A DNA stretch of 64,000 nucleotides. Origin: Frateuria_A sp051900535 (GTDB lineage: Bacteria; Pseudomonadota; Gammaproteobacteria; Xanthomonadales; Rhodanobacteraceae). The translations under genes and the position numbers were made by a program. The notes under the pieces were generated by a model. That model did no database searches. It was not told the DNA's origin and worked only from the letters and a program-made list of their open reading frames with translations. The DNA is taken from positions 322,930-386,929 of the forward strand of contig NZ_JBHZGI010000004.1 in assembly GCF_051900535.1 (NCBI RefSeq), in the 5' to 3' direction. This document shows positions 52,734-63,567 of this stretch, piece by piece; the stretch's first letter is position 1; the number at the start of each line of letters is the position of its first letter.

Positions 52734-54761
52734 ATGCCCCGTACCCGTCTTGCCGGCGCCATCCTCGCCGGTCTGCTGTTCAGCGCGGCCGCTGCGGCCA
52801 CCGATTTCGACCAGGTCGTCGTGTTCGGCGACAGCCTGAGCGACAACGGCAACATCTCGCTGGCGACCGCGCCCGGCGTGCAGCCGCCGCTACGCTTCAC
52901 CACCAATCCCGGCACCCTCGCCATCGAGAACGTGGCCAGCGCGCTGGGCCAGCCGATCGCGCCGTCGCTGACCGGGGGCTCGGACTACGCTTGGGGCGGC
53001 GCCGGCGTGCTCGTCAATTCGCCGGGCACGCCCGGCTCGGTACCCACGCTGACCAGCCAGGTGGGTGGCTACCTTGCCGCCGGCACGGTCGACGCCAACG
53101 CGCTGTACTCGATCTGGGGCGGCGCCAACGACATCTTCTATCACGCCACCGCCGCCGGCGCGGGGGCCACCGCCCAGCAGCTGATCGCGCAGACGATTTC
53201 GCAACAGGTCTCGCTGGCGATCGCCAACAACATCATTCCGAACGACCCGGCCGCGATCGCCGCCTTCACCGCGCAGATCACGCCGACCGTCACCGCCCAG
53301 GTGAACGCGGCGGTGCTCGCCGGCGCCGGGGTCAGCGCGTTCGAGAGCGCGGAACAGGCGCAGGCGGGCGTTGCCGCCGCGGCCCAGCAGGAGGTCAAGC
53401 TGATCGGCCAGCTGCAGGCGGCAGGCGCCAAGAACATCCTGGTGTTCAACCTGCCCAACATCGGCCTGACGCCCTCGGCGCTGGCGCAGGGCCCCGAGGC
53501 GGCGGCCTCGCTGGGCGGGCTTGGCATGATCTTCAACGGCCAGCTCAATGCCGGCCTGTCGCAGATGGGCGTGGGCATCGTCCCGGTCGATGTCTACAGC
53601 CTGTTCAACGAAATCATTGCCTCCCCGCAGCTCTACGGTTTCAGCAACGTCAACACGCCGGCCTGCGGCGCTGGCGCTTCCTCGGTGCAGTGCGGTCCCG
53701 CCGGGTCGGGCCTACCCTATACCTACCCCGATGGCGCCGACCAGAGCTACGTGTTCGCCGACGGCGTGCATCCGACTACCGCGGCGCATGCGGTGCTGGG
53801 GCAGTACGTGATGTCCATCCTCGAGGCACCCGGCCAGGTTTCGCTGCTGGGTGAGGCGCCGCTGGCGGCGACTGGCGCGCAGTACCGCGCCATCCGCAAC
53901 CAGCTGCTGGCCGATGGCCAGGGCAGCGACACCCGCTTCTTCGCCAGCGTGGACTATGGTCGGCAGCGTTTCGACGCGACCGGCGGCTCGCCCCGCACCG
54001 ACAGCGACAACGTGAACCTGACCCTCGGCACCGACGCGCGCGTGAACGATCACGTGTCCGTCGGCGTGGCGCTGTCGCTGGGCCAGAACAATGCCGATTT
54101 CAGCGATGGCGCAGGCGGCTACAAGATGCAGGACGTCTCCGGCCTCGGTTACGCGCTGTTCCACAGCGGCGGCGGTTACGTCGGGGGCTTCGCCAGCTTC
54201 GGCCAATCCAACTTCAAGGACATCAACCGCCGCATCCAGCTGGGCGCTGCCACCCGCAACGAGAGCGGCAAGGCGGATGGTTCCCATCTCGGTGCCGGCC
54301 TCGAGGGCGGCTGGTGGTTCGGCAGCGAGGGCCTGAAGACCGGCCCGTTCGCCCGCGCGGAGTGGCAGACGGCCAAGGTCAACGGTTACGCCGAGATGGG
54401 CAACGACAGTACCGCCATGTGGTTCGGGCGCCAGCAGCGCGACGCACTGCTCGAATCGCTCGGCTGGCGCCTGCAGGGCCAGTGGCAGGCCGGCGGCGCC
54501 ACGCTGATGCCGTTCGTGGAAGTGTCCTGGAACCACGACGACAAGGCCGATGCGCGCGAGGTCCAGGCCGGCCTGGTCGGCATGCCCGGGACCTTCGCGC
54601 TCACTGGCTACGTGCCGGACAAGACCTGGTTGGGTGCCGACCTCGGCCTGTCCGCCCAGTTCAGCACGAATGTCACCGGCTGGTTCGGCTACCACGGCCG
54701 CTTCAGCGATGACACCCAGAAGGACGACAGCGTGAACCTGGGCGTCAAGATCGGCTTCTGA
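52734..54761 (+). CDS. estA: Autotransporter GDSL esterase/lipase (EstA-like)
   Basis: A 675-residue surface-anchored esterase. Signal peptide MPRTRLAGAILAGLLFSAAA is followed by the GDSL passenger. The nucleophile is Ser34 in VFGDSLSDNG, the oxyanion Asn132 in GGANDIF, and Asp343/His346 in ADGVHPTTAAHA. The C-terminal about 270 residues are an autotransporter barrel, starting near YGRQRFDATGGSP and ending VKIGF. A region at residues 165-220 is rich in Ala, Gln and Val. EstA-type enzymes stay on the cell surface and hydrolyse short-chain esters; some affect rhamnolipid or motility traits. AAGGAG lies seven bases before the ATG. Confidence 0.93.
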   Translation: MPRTRLAGAILAGLLFSAAAAATDFDQVVVFGDSLSDNGNISLATAPGVQPPLRFTTNPGTLAIENVASALGQPIAPSLTGGSDYAWGGAGVLVNSPGTPGSVPTLTSQVGGYLAAGTVDANALYSIWGGANDIFYHATAAGAGATAQQLIAQTISQQVSLAIANNIIPNDPAAIAAFTAQITPTVTAQVNAAVLAGAGVSAFESAEQAQAGVAAAAQQEVKLIGQLQAAGAKNILVFNLPNIGLTPSALAQGPEAAASLGGLGMIFNGQLNAGLSQMGVGIVPVDVYSLFNEIIASPQLYGFSNVNTPACGAGASSVQCGPAGSGLPYTYPDGADQSYVFADGVHPTTAAHAVLGQYVMSILEAPGQVSLLGEAPLAATGAQYRAIRNQLLADGQGSDTRFFASVDYGRQRFDATGGSPRTDSDNVNLTLGTDARVNDHVSVGVALSLGQNNADFSDGAGGYKMQDVSGLGYALFHSGGGYVGGFASFGQSNFKDINRRIQLGAATRNESGKADGSHLGAGLEGGWWFGSEGLKTGPFARAEWQTAKVNGYAEMGNDSTAMWFGRQQRDALLESLGWRLQGQWQAGGATLMPFVEVSWNHDDKADAREVQAGLVGMPGTFALTGYVPDKTWLGADLGLSAQFSTNVTGWFGYHGRFSDDTQKDDSVNLGVKIGF

Positions 54762-54780
54762 CGCCGATCGCGCTCCCACG

Positions 54781-54808
54781 AAAAAGCCGCCCTCGGGCGG
54801 CTTTTTTT
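54781..54808. terminator. Bidirectional rho-independent terminator
   Basis: A perfect 12-bp inverted repeat AAAAAGCCGCCC/GGGCGGCTTTTT around TC, extended by two more T. The A-run on one side and T-run on the other let it stop both the esterase transcript (plus) and the lipoprotein transcript (minus). Confidence 0.92.
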
Positions 54809-54858
54809 CTGACCGGACGTCCAGACGGCTGGACGTCCGTTGGTAGCGTGCGGGGAGC

Positions 54859-55716
54859 TTACTTGCCCTTGCCGCCCGTGGCCAGCTTGAGAATGTTTTC
54901 GGCCTGGCTCTTCAGGCTGGCGGCCTCGTCATCGCCGAGCGTGTCGGTCTTGCTGCCGGAGACGACCTGCTTGAGCACCAGGTTGCCGTCCTTGTCCCAG
55001 CCGGCGCGCTCGGTCGAGCTGGGCTTGGCATCCTGGCTGGCCTTCTTCTGCTGCACCACTACCCACGGCTTGCCGTCGCGGTAGGCATAGTCGGTGCTGG
55101 TGAAGCCTTTGTCGCCGTAATCGGCGCGGCCGCGGATGAACTGCACCTGCCCGTTCTGGCGGAACACCTGCCAGGCACGCGAGACGTCCTTCTCCAGCTT
55201 GGTGCCGTTGCTGATCTTCATGCCGCCGATCTGCTTCTGCACGGACTGGAAATCGGCCAGCTCCTTTTCGCCCGGGGTCTGCTCGGCGACCAGTTCGATC
55301 GTGACCTGATTGGGTGCACCCTTGGTCAGCACCGGCGCCTGCAGCGCCATCTTGTAGTGACGCTCGCCGTCGGTCAGGTCGGCCTTGACCACGTACAGGT
55401 CGGCCGGGTTGACGTCGGCCGGGTCGAAGGTGAGCTCGAACGACTGCGGGAACTGCACCGGCGCGATGGTCTTGGTGGCCAGCGGCGCGGCGCCAGCCTG
55501 ATCGGTCGAGGACACGTCGACCAGGTTGACCGTCAGCTTGGCGTCGGGCGAGACGGCGGTGTCGCCGCGCACGTTGATCGTGCCGCTGACGGAGTTCGCC
55601 TTCGCCGCAGTGGTGGCGGCGTTGTCGCCGGTGCCCTGTTCGGGGGCGTTGGAGCCGTTGCAGCCCGCCAGTGCCAGCGCAGCTACCGACATCAGCGACC
55701 AGACCATCCTGCGCAT
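54859..55716 (-). CDS. YbaY-type lipoprotein
   Basis: A 285-residue lipoprotein. The signal MRRMVWSLMSVAALALAGCN has a clear lipobox (LAGC). An Ala/Thr/Asn linker leads to a YbaY/YscW-like beta domain (VSGTINVRGDTAVSPDAKLTV, FELTFDPADVNPADLYVVKA). The C-terminal half (about 170-285) has no domain I recognise: GGMKISNGTKLEKDVSRAWQ and DYAYRDGKPWVVVQQK, then a lysine-rich end. YbaY proteins are periplasmic outer-membrane lipoproteins of unclear role. I chose 55716; in-frame upstream Mets add sequence without a signal. The leader has an A/T-rich TTCAATTGAA palindrome (55730-55739), a plausible regulatory site. Confidence 0.82.
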   Translation of the reverse strand: MRRMVWSLMSVAALALAGCNGSNAPEQGTGDNAATTAAKANSVSGTINVRGDTAVSPDAKLTVNLVDVSSTDQAGAAPLATKTIAPVQFPQSFELTFDPADVNPADLYVVKADLTDGERHYKMALQAPVLTKGAPNQVTIELVAEQTPGEKELADFQSVQKQIGGMKISNGTKLEKDVSRAWQVFRQNGQVQFIRGRADYGDKGFTSTDYAYRDGKPWVVVQQKKASQDAKPSSTERAGWDKDGNLVLKQVVSGSKTDTLGDDEAASLKSQAENILKLATGGKGK

Positions 55717-56011
55717 GGGGAAACCTCTATTCAATTGAAAAGCATTTGCTTTGGGGAATGCACGCAAACCGTACGTCGTCTCGCGTACGTTTTGCGCGGG
55801 GGAAGTTCCAAGCATAGCGGAAAAAATCGCCCCCGGGCAAAAGTCAAGCCAGACTGATGGCAGCCCCTGCAACGTCCCTTTTCCCATTCACATGGCATAA
55901 ACACGTGCAAGGCAGGGCCAAAGCTCGCGGTAAGCACGGCGCGCTACGATGGCGTTCAGCGGCTTCCGGTCGGCGGCTGCCAGTGATGCTTCCTGATGTC
56001 GGGAAAAGCCC

Positions 56012-56575
56012 ATGAACCTCGCACCGCCCTCAACCCAATCCGAAAGCCCCGGCACGTTCGCCGACCGCATCAAGTTGCTGATCCAGCGCGTCGGCAGCGC
56101 CACCGAGATCGCCCGCATGTGCGGCTTCTCCGAAGGCGTGGTCCGCAGCTGGCGCGACGGCAACACCGACCCCTCGCGCGCACGCTGCGTGACCCTGGCA
56201 CGTACCCTCGGGATTTCGCTGATCTGGCTGGTCGCCGGCGAGGGCGCGATCCTGACGGACGTGGATCAATCCGGCACCGACGAGCAAACCAGCAGTGACA
56301 CCACCCAGCGGCCACGCGCACGCCTGGACGGCGCGGCTGGCCACGTCCTGGTCACCTCGAGCACCAGCGTGGACACGCAACGCCTCAACGCCGCGGTGCG
56401 CATCCTGCAATCGGAGCTGGAACTGGCCGGACAGCGACTTCCGCTGGCCGACCACACCGATCTTCTGGCCAAGCTTTACGAAGCCATGGGCCCGGGCGGC
56501 ATCCGCGTGGATACCGACGCGATGCTGACGTTCAACCGACAGCTGGCCGAGCGGATCGGGCGCGCCGGCGCCTGA
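56012..56575 (+). CDS. XRE-type helix-turn-helix DNA-binding protein
   Basis: A 187-residue regulator. The N-terminal helix-turn-helix (about 15-75) reads FADRIKLLIQRVGSATEIAR, then GFSEGVVRSWRDGNTDPSRARCVTLARTL and ISLIWLVAGEG, the CI/Cro-like fold. A low-complexity Thr/Ser/Asp linker (about 80-115) leads to a C-terminal helical region (RLNAAVRILQSELELAGQRLP). There is no LexA-type peptidase or Cys/His sensor motif. It is divergent from the lipoprotein gene across 295 bases, so it might control it, but that is inference. Its targets are unknown. Confidence 0.8.
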   Translation: MNLAPPSTQSESPGTFADRIKLLIQRVGSATEIARMCGFSEGVVRSWRDGNTDPSRARCVTLARTLGISLIWLVAGEGAILTDVDQSGTDEQTSSDTTQRPRARLDGAAGHVLVTSSTSVDTQRLNAAVRILQSELELAGQRLPLADHTDLLAKLYEAMGPGGIRVDTDAMLTFNRQLAERIGRAGA

Positions 56576-56752
56576 TCCGGCCGATCATGGGTCGCGTCAC
56601 GGCATTCGAGTTCGCGCGCGAAAGCCGGGAGGGCGCGTAGCTGTCTGCCACAGACAGGGACTTGCGCATCGAAGCCGACGGCCATCGGGTCCAGGCGCGG
56701 CTTTTTGATGGCCAGGGCGGGCGGAAAGATGCGTGCCCACCCCGATCCGACA

Positions 56753-58893
56753 CTACAAGCGCGCGATATCGGCGACCGCCGCGAACTGCGCTTTCAGGCT
56801 GGCCAGCAAGGCCAGGCGATTGGCGCGCACGCGGACATCCTCGGCGTTGACCAGCACGCTGTCGAAGAATGCGTCCACCGGCGCCTGCAGCTGCGCCAGG
56901 CGCGTGAGCACGGCGGTGTAGTCGCCGGCGGCCCGCGGCGCGGCGGTATCGGCCAGGGCGGCGTCCAACGCGTTGGCCAGGTCGTGTTCGGCGGGCGATT
57001 CGAAACAGGCCGGATCGACCACACCGCCCGGCGCGACGCCGGTTTCTTCCTCGGCCTTGCGCAGGATGTTGGCCACGCGCTTGTTGGCGGCGGCCAGACT
57101 GGCCGCCTCGGAACGCCGGCCGAATTCCCCCACCGCACGCAGGCGGCGGTCGAAGTCCGGCAGCGTGGCCGGTCCCACCGCCAGCACTGCCTCGAACTGC
57201 TCGGGAGTGAAACCCAGCTCGGCGTAGTAGCCGCGCAGGCGATCGAACACGAACTCGGTGAGTTCGCCCAGCAACGCAGCGCGGCGCGCGCCGGCATCGA
57301 ACGCCGCTGGCTTGCCGTCCTTGCCTGGCTTCAGACCGGCGGCCAGCGCCGTGTCCGACAGCAGGTCCAGCGCCTCGGCGAAGCTGGCGCGCAGATCCAG
57401 CTCCAAGCCAGCTTCGACCAGCGTACGCGCCAGGCCGAGCGCCGCACGGCGCAGCGCGAACGGATCCTTGTTGCCGCTGGGCTTCATGCCGACGGCGAAG
57501 ATGCCGGCCAGCGTGTCCAGGCGCTCGGCCACCGCGAGTACCTGGCCGACGGCATCGGCGGCGATGGCGTCGCCGGCGAAACGCGGCTGGTAACAGCTGT
57601 CCAGCGCCTGCGCCACTGCTTCGCCTTCGTTCTGGCGCTGCGCGTAGTAGCGACCCATCACGCCCTGCAGTTCGGGGAACTCTCCGACCATGCGGGTCAG
57701 CAGGTCGCACTTGGCCAGCGAGGCGGCACGCGTGGTGGCGCCGGCGTCGACACCCACGCGGCTGGCGATCACGCGCGCGAGTTCGGCCACGCGCACGCTC
57801 TTGTCCCACAGGCTGCCCAGGGCCTGCTGGTAGGTGACGCTCTTCAGCGGCTCCTGATAGCTGGCCAGCGGCGTCTTGAGGTCCTCGTCCCAGAAGAACT
57901 TGGCGTCGGCAAAGCGCGGACGGATCACGCGCTCGTAGCCCTTGCGGATCTCGGCCGGATCCTTCGACTCGATGTTGGCCACGCCGATGAAGTGCTCGCT
58001 GAGCGAGCCGGTGGCGTCGAACACCGGCACGAACTTCTGGTTGGTCTCCATGGTGGTGACCAGCGCTTCGGGTGGCACGGCGAGAAACTCGCGCTCGAAG
58101 GCGCAGGCGATCGCCGCCGGCCATTCGGTAAGGTTGGCGATCTCGTTCAGCAGCGCATCGTCAAGCCGCGGTTCGCCGCCGGTCTGCCCGGCGGCACGCG
58201 CGACTTCCGCTTCGATGCGTTCGCGGCGTTCAAGCGGATCGGCGAGCACTTTTGCTGCGCGCAGCGCGTCGAGCCAGCCGTCGGCGTCGGTCACGTGGAC
58301 GGGGTTGGGATGCATGAAGCGGTGGCCGCGCGACTTGCGGCCGCTCTTCAGGCCCAGCACCTCGCCGTCGATGATGTCAGCGCCATGCAACATCACCAGC
58401 CAGTGCGCCGGGCGCACGAAGGCGTAGTCGTGGTCGGCCCAGCGCATCGGGCGCGGGACCGGCAACCCCTTGAGCGCCTCCTCGACGATCTCCGGCAACA
58501 GCGCGGCCAGCGGCTGGCCGGGCTTGACCGCGCGGAACACGAACCACGCGCCCTTGTCGGTCTCGAGCCTTTCCAGCTGCGCCACCTCGACGCCGCAAGA
58601 CTGCGCGAAGCCGATCAAGGCCTTGGAGGGCTGTCCCTGCGCGTCCAGCCCAGCCGTGAGCGCCGGACCGCGGCGTTCGACATGCTGCTCCGGCTGCGTG
58701 GCCGCCACCGCCGGCACGTACACGGCCAGCCGGCGCGGCGTGCAATAGGCCCGCGCCTCGTCCAGCGCGCCTTCGATGCCGCGCTTGCCCAGGCCCTGGA
58801 CGATCCCGTCCAGGAACGCCTGCGAAAGTTCGTCGAGCGCCTTGGGCGGCAGCTCCTCGGTACCCAGTTCAACCAGCAGCGATTTGGCGGCGC

Positions 58894-58897
<4 letters not shown>
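56753..58897 (-). CDS. glyS: Glycine-tRNA ligase beta subunit
   Basis: A 714-residue subunit of the tetrameric bacterial glycyl-tRNA synthetase. It begins LLVELGTEELPPKAL, with YCTPRRLAVYV, RGHRFMHPNPV and GVANIESKDPAEIRKG as family segments. The HD-like and anticodon-binding regions follow (YYAQRQNEGEAVAQALDSCYQPRFAGD, SGNKDPFALRRAALG). The start overlaps the glyQ stop (ATGA), so the subunits are made in equal amounts. Confidence 0.96.
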
Positions 58898-59805
<908 letters not shown>

Positions 59806-59833
59806 GGCGATTGGCCCAACTACAAAGCGCGTT

Positions 59834-59839
59834 AGTATA
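59834..59839 (-). promoter_or_regulatory. Candidate -10 box for glyQS
   Basis: TATACT on the minus strand, 29 bases before the glyQ ATG, in the 97-base divergent region. It is the only near-consensus hexamer there. The -35 region is poor (CCAGTG-like), so the promoter call is tentative. Confidence 0.35.
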
Positions 59840-59902
59840 GCCAAAGCCCGCGCAGGCACTGGTCCGGCGGCGCTCGAACGCACCCGGGGAGGCCCGTCTT
59901 CG

Positions 59903-61720
59903 ATGGCCGCATCACCGCAAATCGCATCCCTGCTCGGTCGTCGTGGCCGGCTGGGGCTGGACGACGTGCTGGCCGCGCTGGTGGTCGACGGCTACGTCGC
60001 CGCCGATGACGCCAAGAACGTGCGCATGGGCGTGCGTGCGGGACGCAGCACGGTCGAGCTGCACCCGCTGGTGCTGATCGCCAATGCCAAGCTGGCGAAC
60101 CTGCGCGAACCGGGCCGTCCGCTGAGCCTGGAGGCGTTGACCGAATGGCTCGCCGGCCAAGCGGCGCTGCCCTACCTCAAGATCGACCCGATGAAGATCA
60201 ACGTGGCGGCGGTGACCCAGGTGGTCAGCCATGCCTATGCCACGCGCCATCGCATCCTGCCGGTCGCCGCCACGCCGGCCGAGGTGACCTTCGCCAGTTG
60301 CGAGCCGTTCGACGCAGCCTGGGCGGGCGACCTGGCGCAGATGCTGCGCCGGGACGTGCGCCGGGTCGTGGCCAGCCCGCTCGACATCAACCGGTACCTG
60401 GCCGAGTTCTACGGGGTGCAGCGCTCGATCCAGATGGCGCAGGACGCCAAGGGCCTCGGCTACGACAGTTCGGCTGCGATCCTCAATTTCGAGCAGTTGG
60501 TGGAGCTGGGCAAGACCGGCGAGGTCGGCGCGGACGATCGCCACGTCGTGCACATCGTCGACTGGTTGCTGCAGTACGCCTTCGAACAGCGCGCCTCGGA
60601 CATCCACCTGGAGCCGCGGCGCGACGCCGGGCAGATGCGCTTCCGCATCGATGGCGTGATGCACAAGGTGTTCGAGCTGCCGCCACCGGTCATGACCGCA
60701 GTGACCGCGCGCATAAAGATCCTGGCGCGCATGGACGTGGCCGAGAAGCGCCGTCCCCAGGACGGACGCATCAAGACGCGCTCGTCCGCCGGGCGCGAGG
60801 TCGAACTGCGCATCTCGACCATGCCCACCGCCTTCGGCGAGAAGGTGGTGATGCGTATCTTCGATCCGGACATCGTGGCCAAGGATTTCTCGCAGCTGGG
60901 TTTCTCGCCCGAGGAAGGCGAAATCTGGCGCTCGATGGTCGAACGCCCCCATGGCATCGTGCTGGTGACCGGCCCGACCGGTTCGGGCAAGACCACGACG
61001 CTGTATTCGACGCTCAAGCACCTGGCGCGACCGGAGCTCAACGTCTGCACGGTGGAAGACCCGATCGAAATGGTCAGCCCCGAGCTCAACCAGATGCAGG
61101 TGCAGGCCTCGATCGACCTGGACTTCGCCGCCGGCGTGCGCACGCTGCTGCGCCAGGACCCGGACATCATCATGATCGGCGAGATCCGTGACCTGGAGAC
61201 CGCGCAGATGGCGGTGCAGGCGTCCCTGACCGGCCACCTGGTGCTGTCCACCCTGCACACCAACGACGCACCGAGCGCGGTGACCCGCCTACTCGACCTG
61301 GGCGTGCCGCATTACCTCATCCAGTCGACGTTGACCGGCGTGGTCGCCCAGCGCCTGGTGCGCACGCTATGCCCCCACTGCAAGCGCGAGGCACCACAGG
61401 ATCCGCACACCTGGACCGCGCTTACGCACGGCTGGTCGCTGCCGACGCCGCAGAGGGTTTTCGAACCGGTCGGCTGCCTGGAGTGTCGCAACACCGGCTT
61501 CATGGGCCGCACCGGCGTCTACGAGATGCTGCGCGTCAGCTCGCGCATGCGCGGCCTGATTTCGGCCCAGCTCGACCTGGCCAGGCTCGGCGAGGCGGCG
61601 CTCGCCGAAGGCATGCAGCCGCTGCGTATTTCGGCCGCGGCGCAGGTGGCCAAGGGCTTGACCACGGTGCAGGAAGTGCTCACCGTATTGCCACCGATCG
61701 AACACGAAAGCCAGGCCTAG
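59903..61720 (+). CDS. GspE/PilB-family secretion ATPase
   Basis: A 605-residue ATPase of the type II secretion/type IV pilus motor family. N-terminal MshEN-like helical domain (LGRRGRLGLDDVLAALVVDG), then N2 region (DRHVVHIVDWLLQYAFEQRASDIHLEPRRD). Walker A GPTGSGKTTT has Lys363, the Asp box is VEDPIEM, and Walker B DIIMIGEIRD. Cys490, Cys493, Cys525 and Cys528 form the tetracysteine zinc site. No pilin, assembly platform or secretin gene is adjacent, so its partner machine lies elsewhere. Start 59903 follows a GGGGAGG site. Confidence 0.9.
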   Translation: MAASPQIASLLGRRGRLGLDDVLAALVVDGYVAADDAKNVRMGVRAGRSTVELHPLVLIANAKLANLREPGRPLSLEALTEWLAGQAALPYLKIDPMKINVAAVTQVVSHAYATRHRILPVAATPAEVTFASCEPFDAAWAGDLAQMLRRDVRRVVASPLDINRYLAEFYGVQRSIQMAQDAKGLGYDSSAAILNFEQLVELGKTGEVGADDRHVVHIVDWLLQYAFEQRASDIHLEPRRDAGQMRFRIDGVMHKVFELPPPVMTAVTARIKILARMDVAEKRRPQDGRIKTRSSAGREVELRISTMPTAFGEKVVMRIFDPDIVAKDFSQLGFSPEEGEIWRSMVERPHGIVLVTGPTGSGKTTTLYSTLKHLARPELNVCTVEDPIEMVSPELNQMQVQASIDLDFAAGVRTLLRQDPDIIMIGEIRDLETAQMAVQASLTGHLVLSTLHTNDAPSAVTRLLDLGVPHYLIQSTLTGVVAQRLVRTLCPHCKREAPQDPHTWTALTHGWSLPTPQRVFEPVGCLECRNTGFMGRTGVYEMLRVSSRMRGLISAQLDLARLGEAALAEGMQPLRISAAAQVAKGLTTVQEVLTVLPPIEHESQA

Positions 61721-61743
61721 GCTATAGCCATCCAGACGTCCGC

Positions 61744-62466
61744 ATGAAACCCATCCTGATCATCCGTACCGGCCGTGCGCCCGATGCCATCCGTGCGCGC
61801 CACGGCGACTTTCCGCATTGGTTCCGCCTCTGCGCGGCACTATCGCCGGTCCGCCTTCAGGTGGTCGACGTCGCTGCGGGGGAGAGCCTGCCCCCGGCGA
61901 GCGACGTCGCTGGCGCGCTGATCACCGGTTCTGCCGCGATGGTTACCGAACGTGCCGCCTGGAGTGAACGTACCGCTGGCTGGATCCGAAACGCCATGGA
62001 TGCGCACCTGCCGCTGTTCGGCGTCTGCTATGGCCACCAGCTGATGGCGCATGCGCTGGGCGGTCGCGTGGACTATCTCCCCGGCGGGCGGGAAATCGGT
62101 ACTCTACCGATTGAGCTCACCGCGGCTGCCGGCCAGGACCCGCTTACCGCCCGGCTCCCCGGCAGTTTCCGCGCCCACACCACGCACGAACAAAGCGTGC
62201 TGGAGCCGCCACCCGGCGCCACGGTGCTGGCGCGCTCGGCGCGTGATCCGCATCATCTGCTCCGCTATGCGCCCCATGCGGTGAGTGTGCAGTTCCACCC
62301 GGAGTTCAACGCGGACGTGATGCGCGCCTACATCCATCGCAAGCGCGAAGCGATGCGGAACGAAGGCAGCGATCCGCACCGGATCTGGCGGGAAGTGGCC
62401 GCCACGCCAATCGCACGCCGGGTCATGCGCGGCTTTGGCCTTCGTCATGGGCTCAGCGCGGCCTAG
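61744..62466 (+). CDS. Class I glutamine amidotransferase-like protein
   Basis: A 240-residue GATase domain standing alone. The nucleophile is Cys95 in FGVCYGHQLMAHALGG; His185 and Glu187 of VQFHPEFN complete the triad. DVAGALITGSAAMV is the oxyanion-side segment. The sequence resembles GuaA-type amidotransferase proteins that act without a synthetase partner (YfeJ-like). The ATG at 61744 is 23 bases after the ATPase stop, so they may share a transcript. The acceptor of ammonia or glutamyl is unknown. Confidence 0.88.
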   Translation: MKPILIIRTGRAPDAIRARHGDFPHWFRLCAALSPVRLQVVDVAAGESLPPASDVAGALITGSAAMVTERAAWSERTAGWIRNAMDAHLPLFGVCYGHQLMAHALGGRVDYLPGGREIGTLPIELTAAAGQDPLTARLPGSFRAHTTHEQSVLEPPPGATVLARSARDPHHLLRYAPHAVSVQFHPEFNADVMRAYIHRKREAMRNEGSDPHRIWREVAATPIARRVMRGFGLRHGLSAA

Positions 62467-62549
62467 CCGCACCCCTCAAGCGGAAGGCGGCGCAGGCAAG
62501 CGAGCTTGCGTCCGGCTTGCAAACGCCGCATCCGGTTTGACAGTGGCGC

Positions 62550-62873
62550 TCACCTGGGTTTTGTCGGCATCGGGAAAGGCGTCACCTTCTGGCCATCGCT
62601 GGCATCGCGGATGACCAGCGTGCCCTTTCGTTCGACTTCCTCGATGCGAACGATCGACTGCATCGGCAGGTGAAGTACCTGCGTATCGGCGAATTCATCG
62701 CGCAGGCGTTCCTCGGTGGGGTCCACCAGCAAGCCCGACCCGACCGGCTCGAACACCAGCTCGCCGACTTCGGTGAAGCCCCACAGCGCACTGGTGCCCA
62801 CGTGCCGCGCGTACAGCTCGTAGCACTTGCCCAGGTGCAGGAAAGTGATCTTGTAGAGTTTCTTGGTACGCAT
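62550..62873 (-). CDS. DUF1820 protein
   Basis: A 107-residue protein whose KLYKITFLHLGKCYELYARHV, then LWGFTEVGELVFE and ADTQVLHLPMQSIVRIEEVE match the DUF1820 family, found mainly in gammaproteobacteria. No function is known. Small beta-rich fold likely. The ATG at 62873 is ten bases after the rhomboid stop (62884), so they are co-transcribed. Earlier starts overlap the rhomboid gene. Confidence 0.88.
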   Translation of the reverse strand: MRTKKLYKITFLHLGKCYELYARHVGTSALWGFTEVGELVFEPVGSGLLVDPTEERLRDEFADTQVLHLPMQSIVRIEEVERKGTLVIRDASDGQKVTPFPMPTKPR

Positions 62874-62883
62874 GGCGCGCAGT

Positions 62884-63567
62884 CTAGCCGCGCAGGCGGC
62901 GCGCAATAGCTTCGCGCGAGAACAGCGCAAACAACATGCCGAACAGGAATCCGGCGATGTGTGTCCACCACACGACCGCTCCGTAGCTCGGCCCGGCGTA
63001 GCTGAAGAGCAGCTGCAGCAAAACCCAGATGCCGATCAAAAGGTAGGCTGGCACGCGCACGAATTCGAGGAACAGCCCCAGCGGCAAGACCAGTCCCAGC
63101 CGCGCCCGCGGGAACAACGCTGCATACGCACCAAGTACCGCCGATACCGCACCGCTGCAGCCGATGATCGGCAACCGCACTCCGGCAAGTGTCAGCGCGC
63201 CCACCAGATTGGCGACAATCCCGCCCGCAACGAACAGCGAAAGAAACCGGACCGAGCCCAGCGTGCGCTCCGCCGGCAAGCCAAAGATCACCAGGAAGAG
63301 CAGGTTGCTCAACAGGTGGATCCAGGCCACGTGGATGAACAGCGCGGTGAACAACCGGAGTAGGGCCGGGTCACCCATCTGGCGCCACAGCGCTTCGCGC
63401 GTGTCGAAAATATTGGCCGGGATCGTTCCCCACTCCAGCAGGAACGAGATCCGCTTCGGTGGCGCCATCAATGCCAGCGCCACGAAGCTGGCTACGCACA
63501 CGAGTACCAGCAGCAGCGTCGCCCACTGCATCGTGGAACGTCGCCGTGTCTCCACATGAACGAACAA
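62884..63567 (-). CDS. Rhomboid-family intramembrane serine protease
   Basis: A 227-residue polytopic protease from a TTG start. The catalytic pair is Ser138 in GCSGAVSAVLGAYAAL and His203 in WWTHIAGFLFG. HVAWIHLLSNLLFLVIFG is the conserved loop-helix segment. About six helices are seen. I prefer the TTG at 63567 because GAGGGAG lies eight bases upstream; the ATG at 63531 lacks such a site and would remove the basic RRR segment before the first helix. Substrates cannot be predicted. The catalytic dyad appears intact. Confidence 0.82.
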   Translation of the reverse strand: MFVHVETRRRSTMQWATLLLVLVCVASFVALALMAPPKRISFLLEWGTIPANIFDTREALWRQMGDPALLRLFTALFIHVAWIHLLSNLLFLVIFGLPAERTLGSVRFLSLFVAGGIVANLVGALTLAGVRLPIIGCSGAVSAVLGAYAALFPRARLGLVLPLGLFLEFVRVPAYLLIGIWVLLQLLFSYAGPSYGAVVWWTHIAGFLFGMLFALFSREAIARRLRG

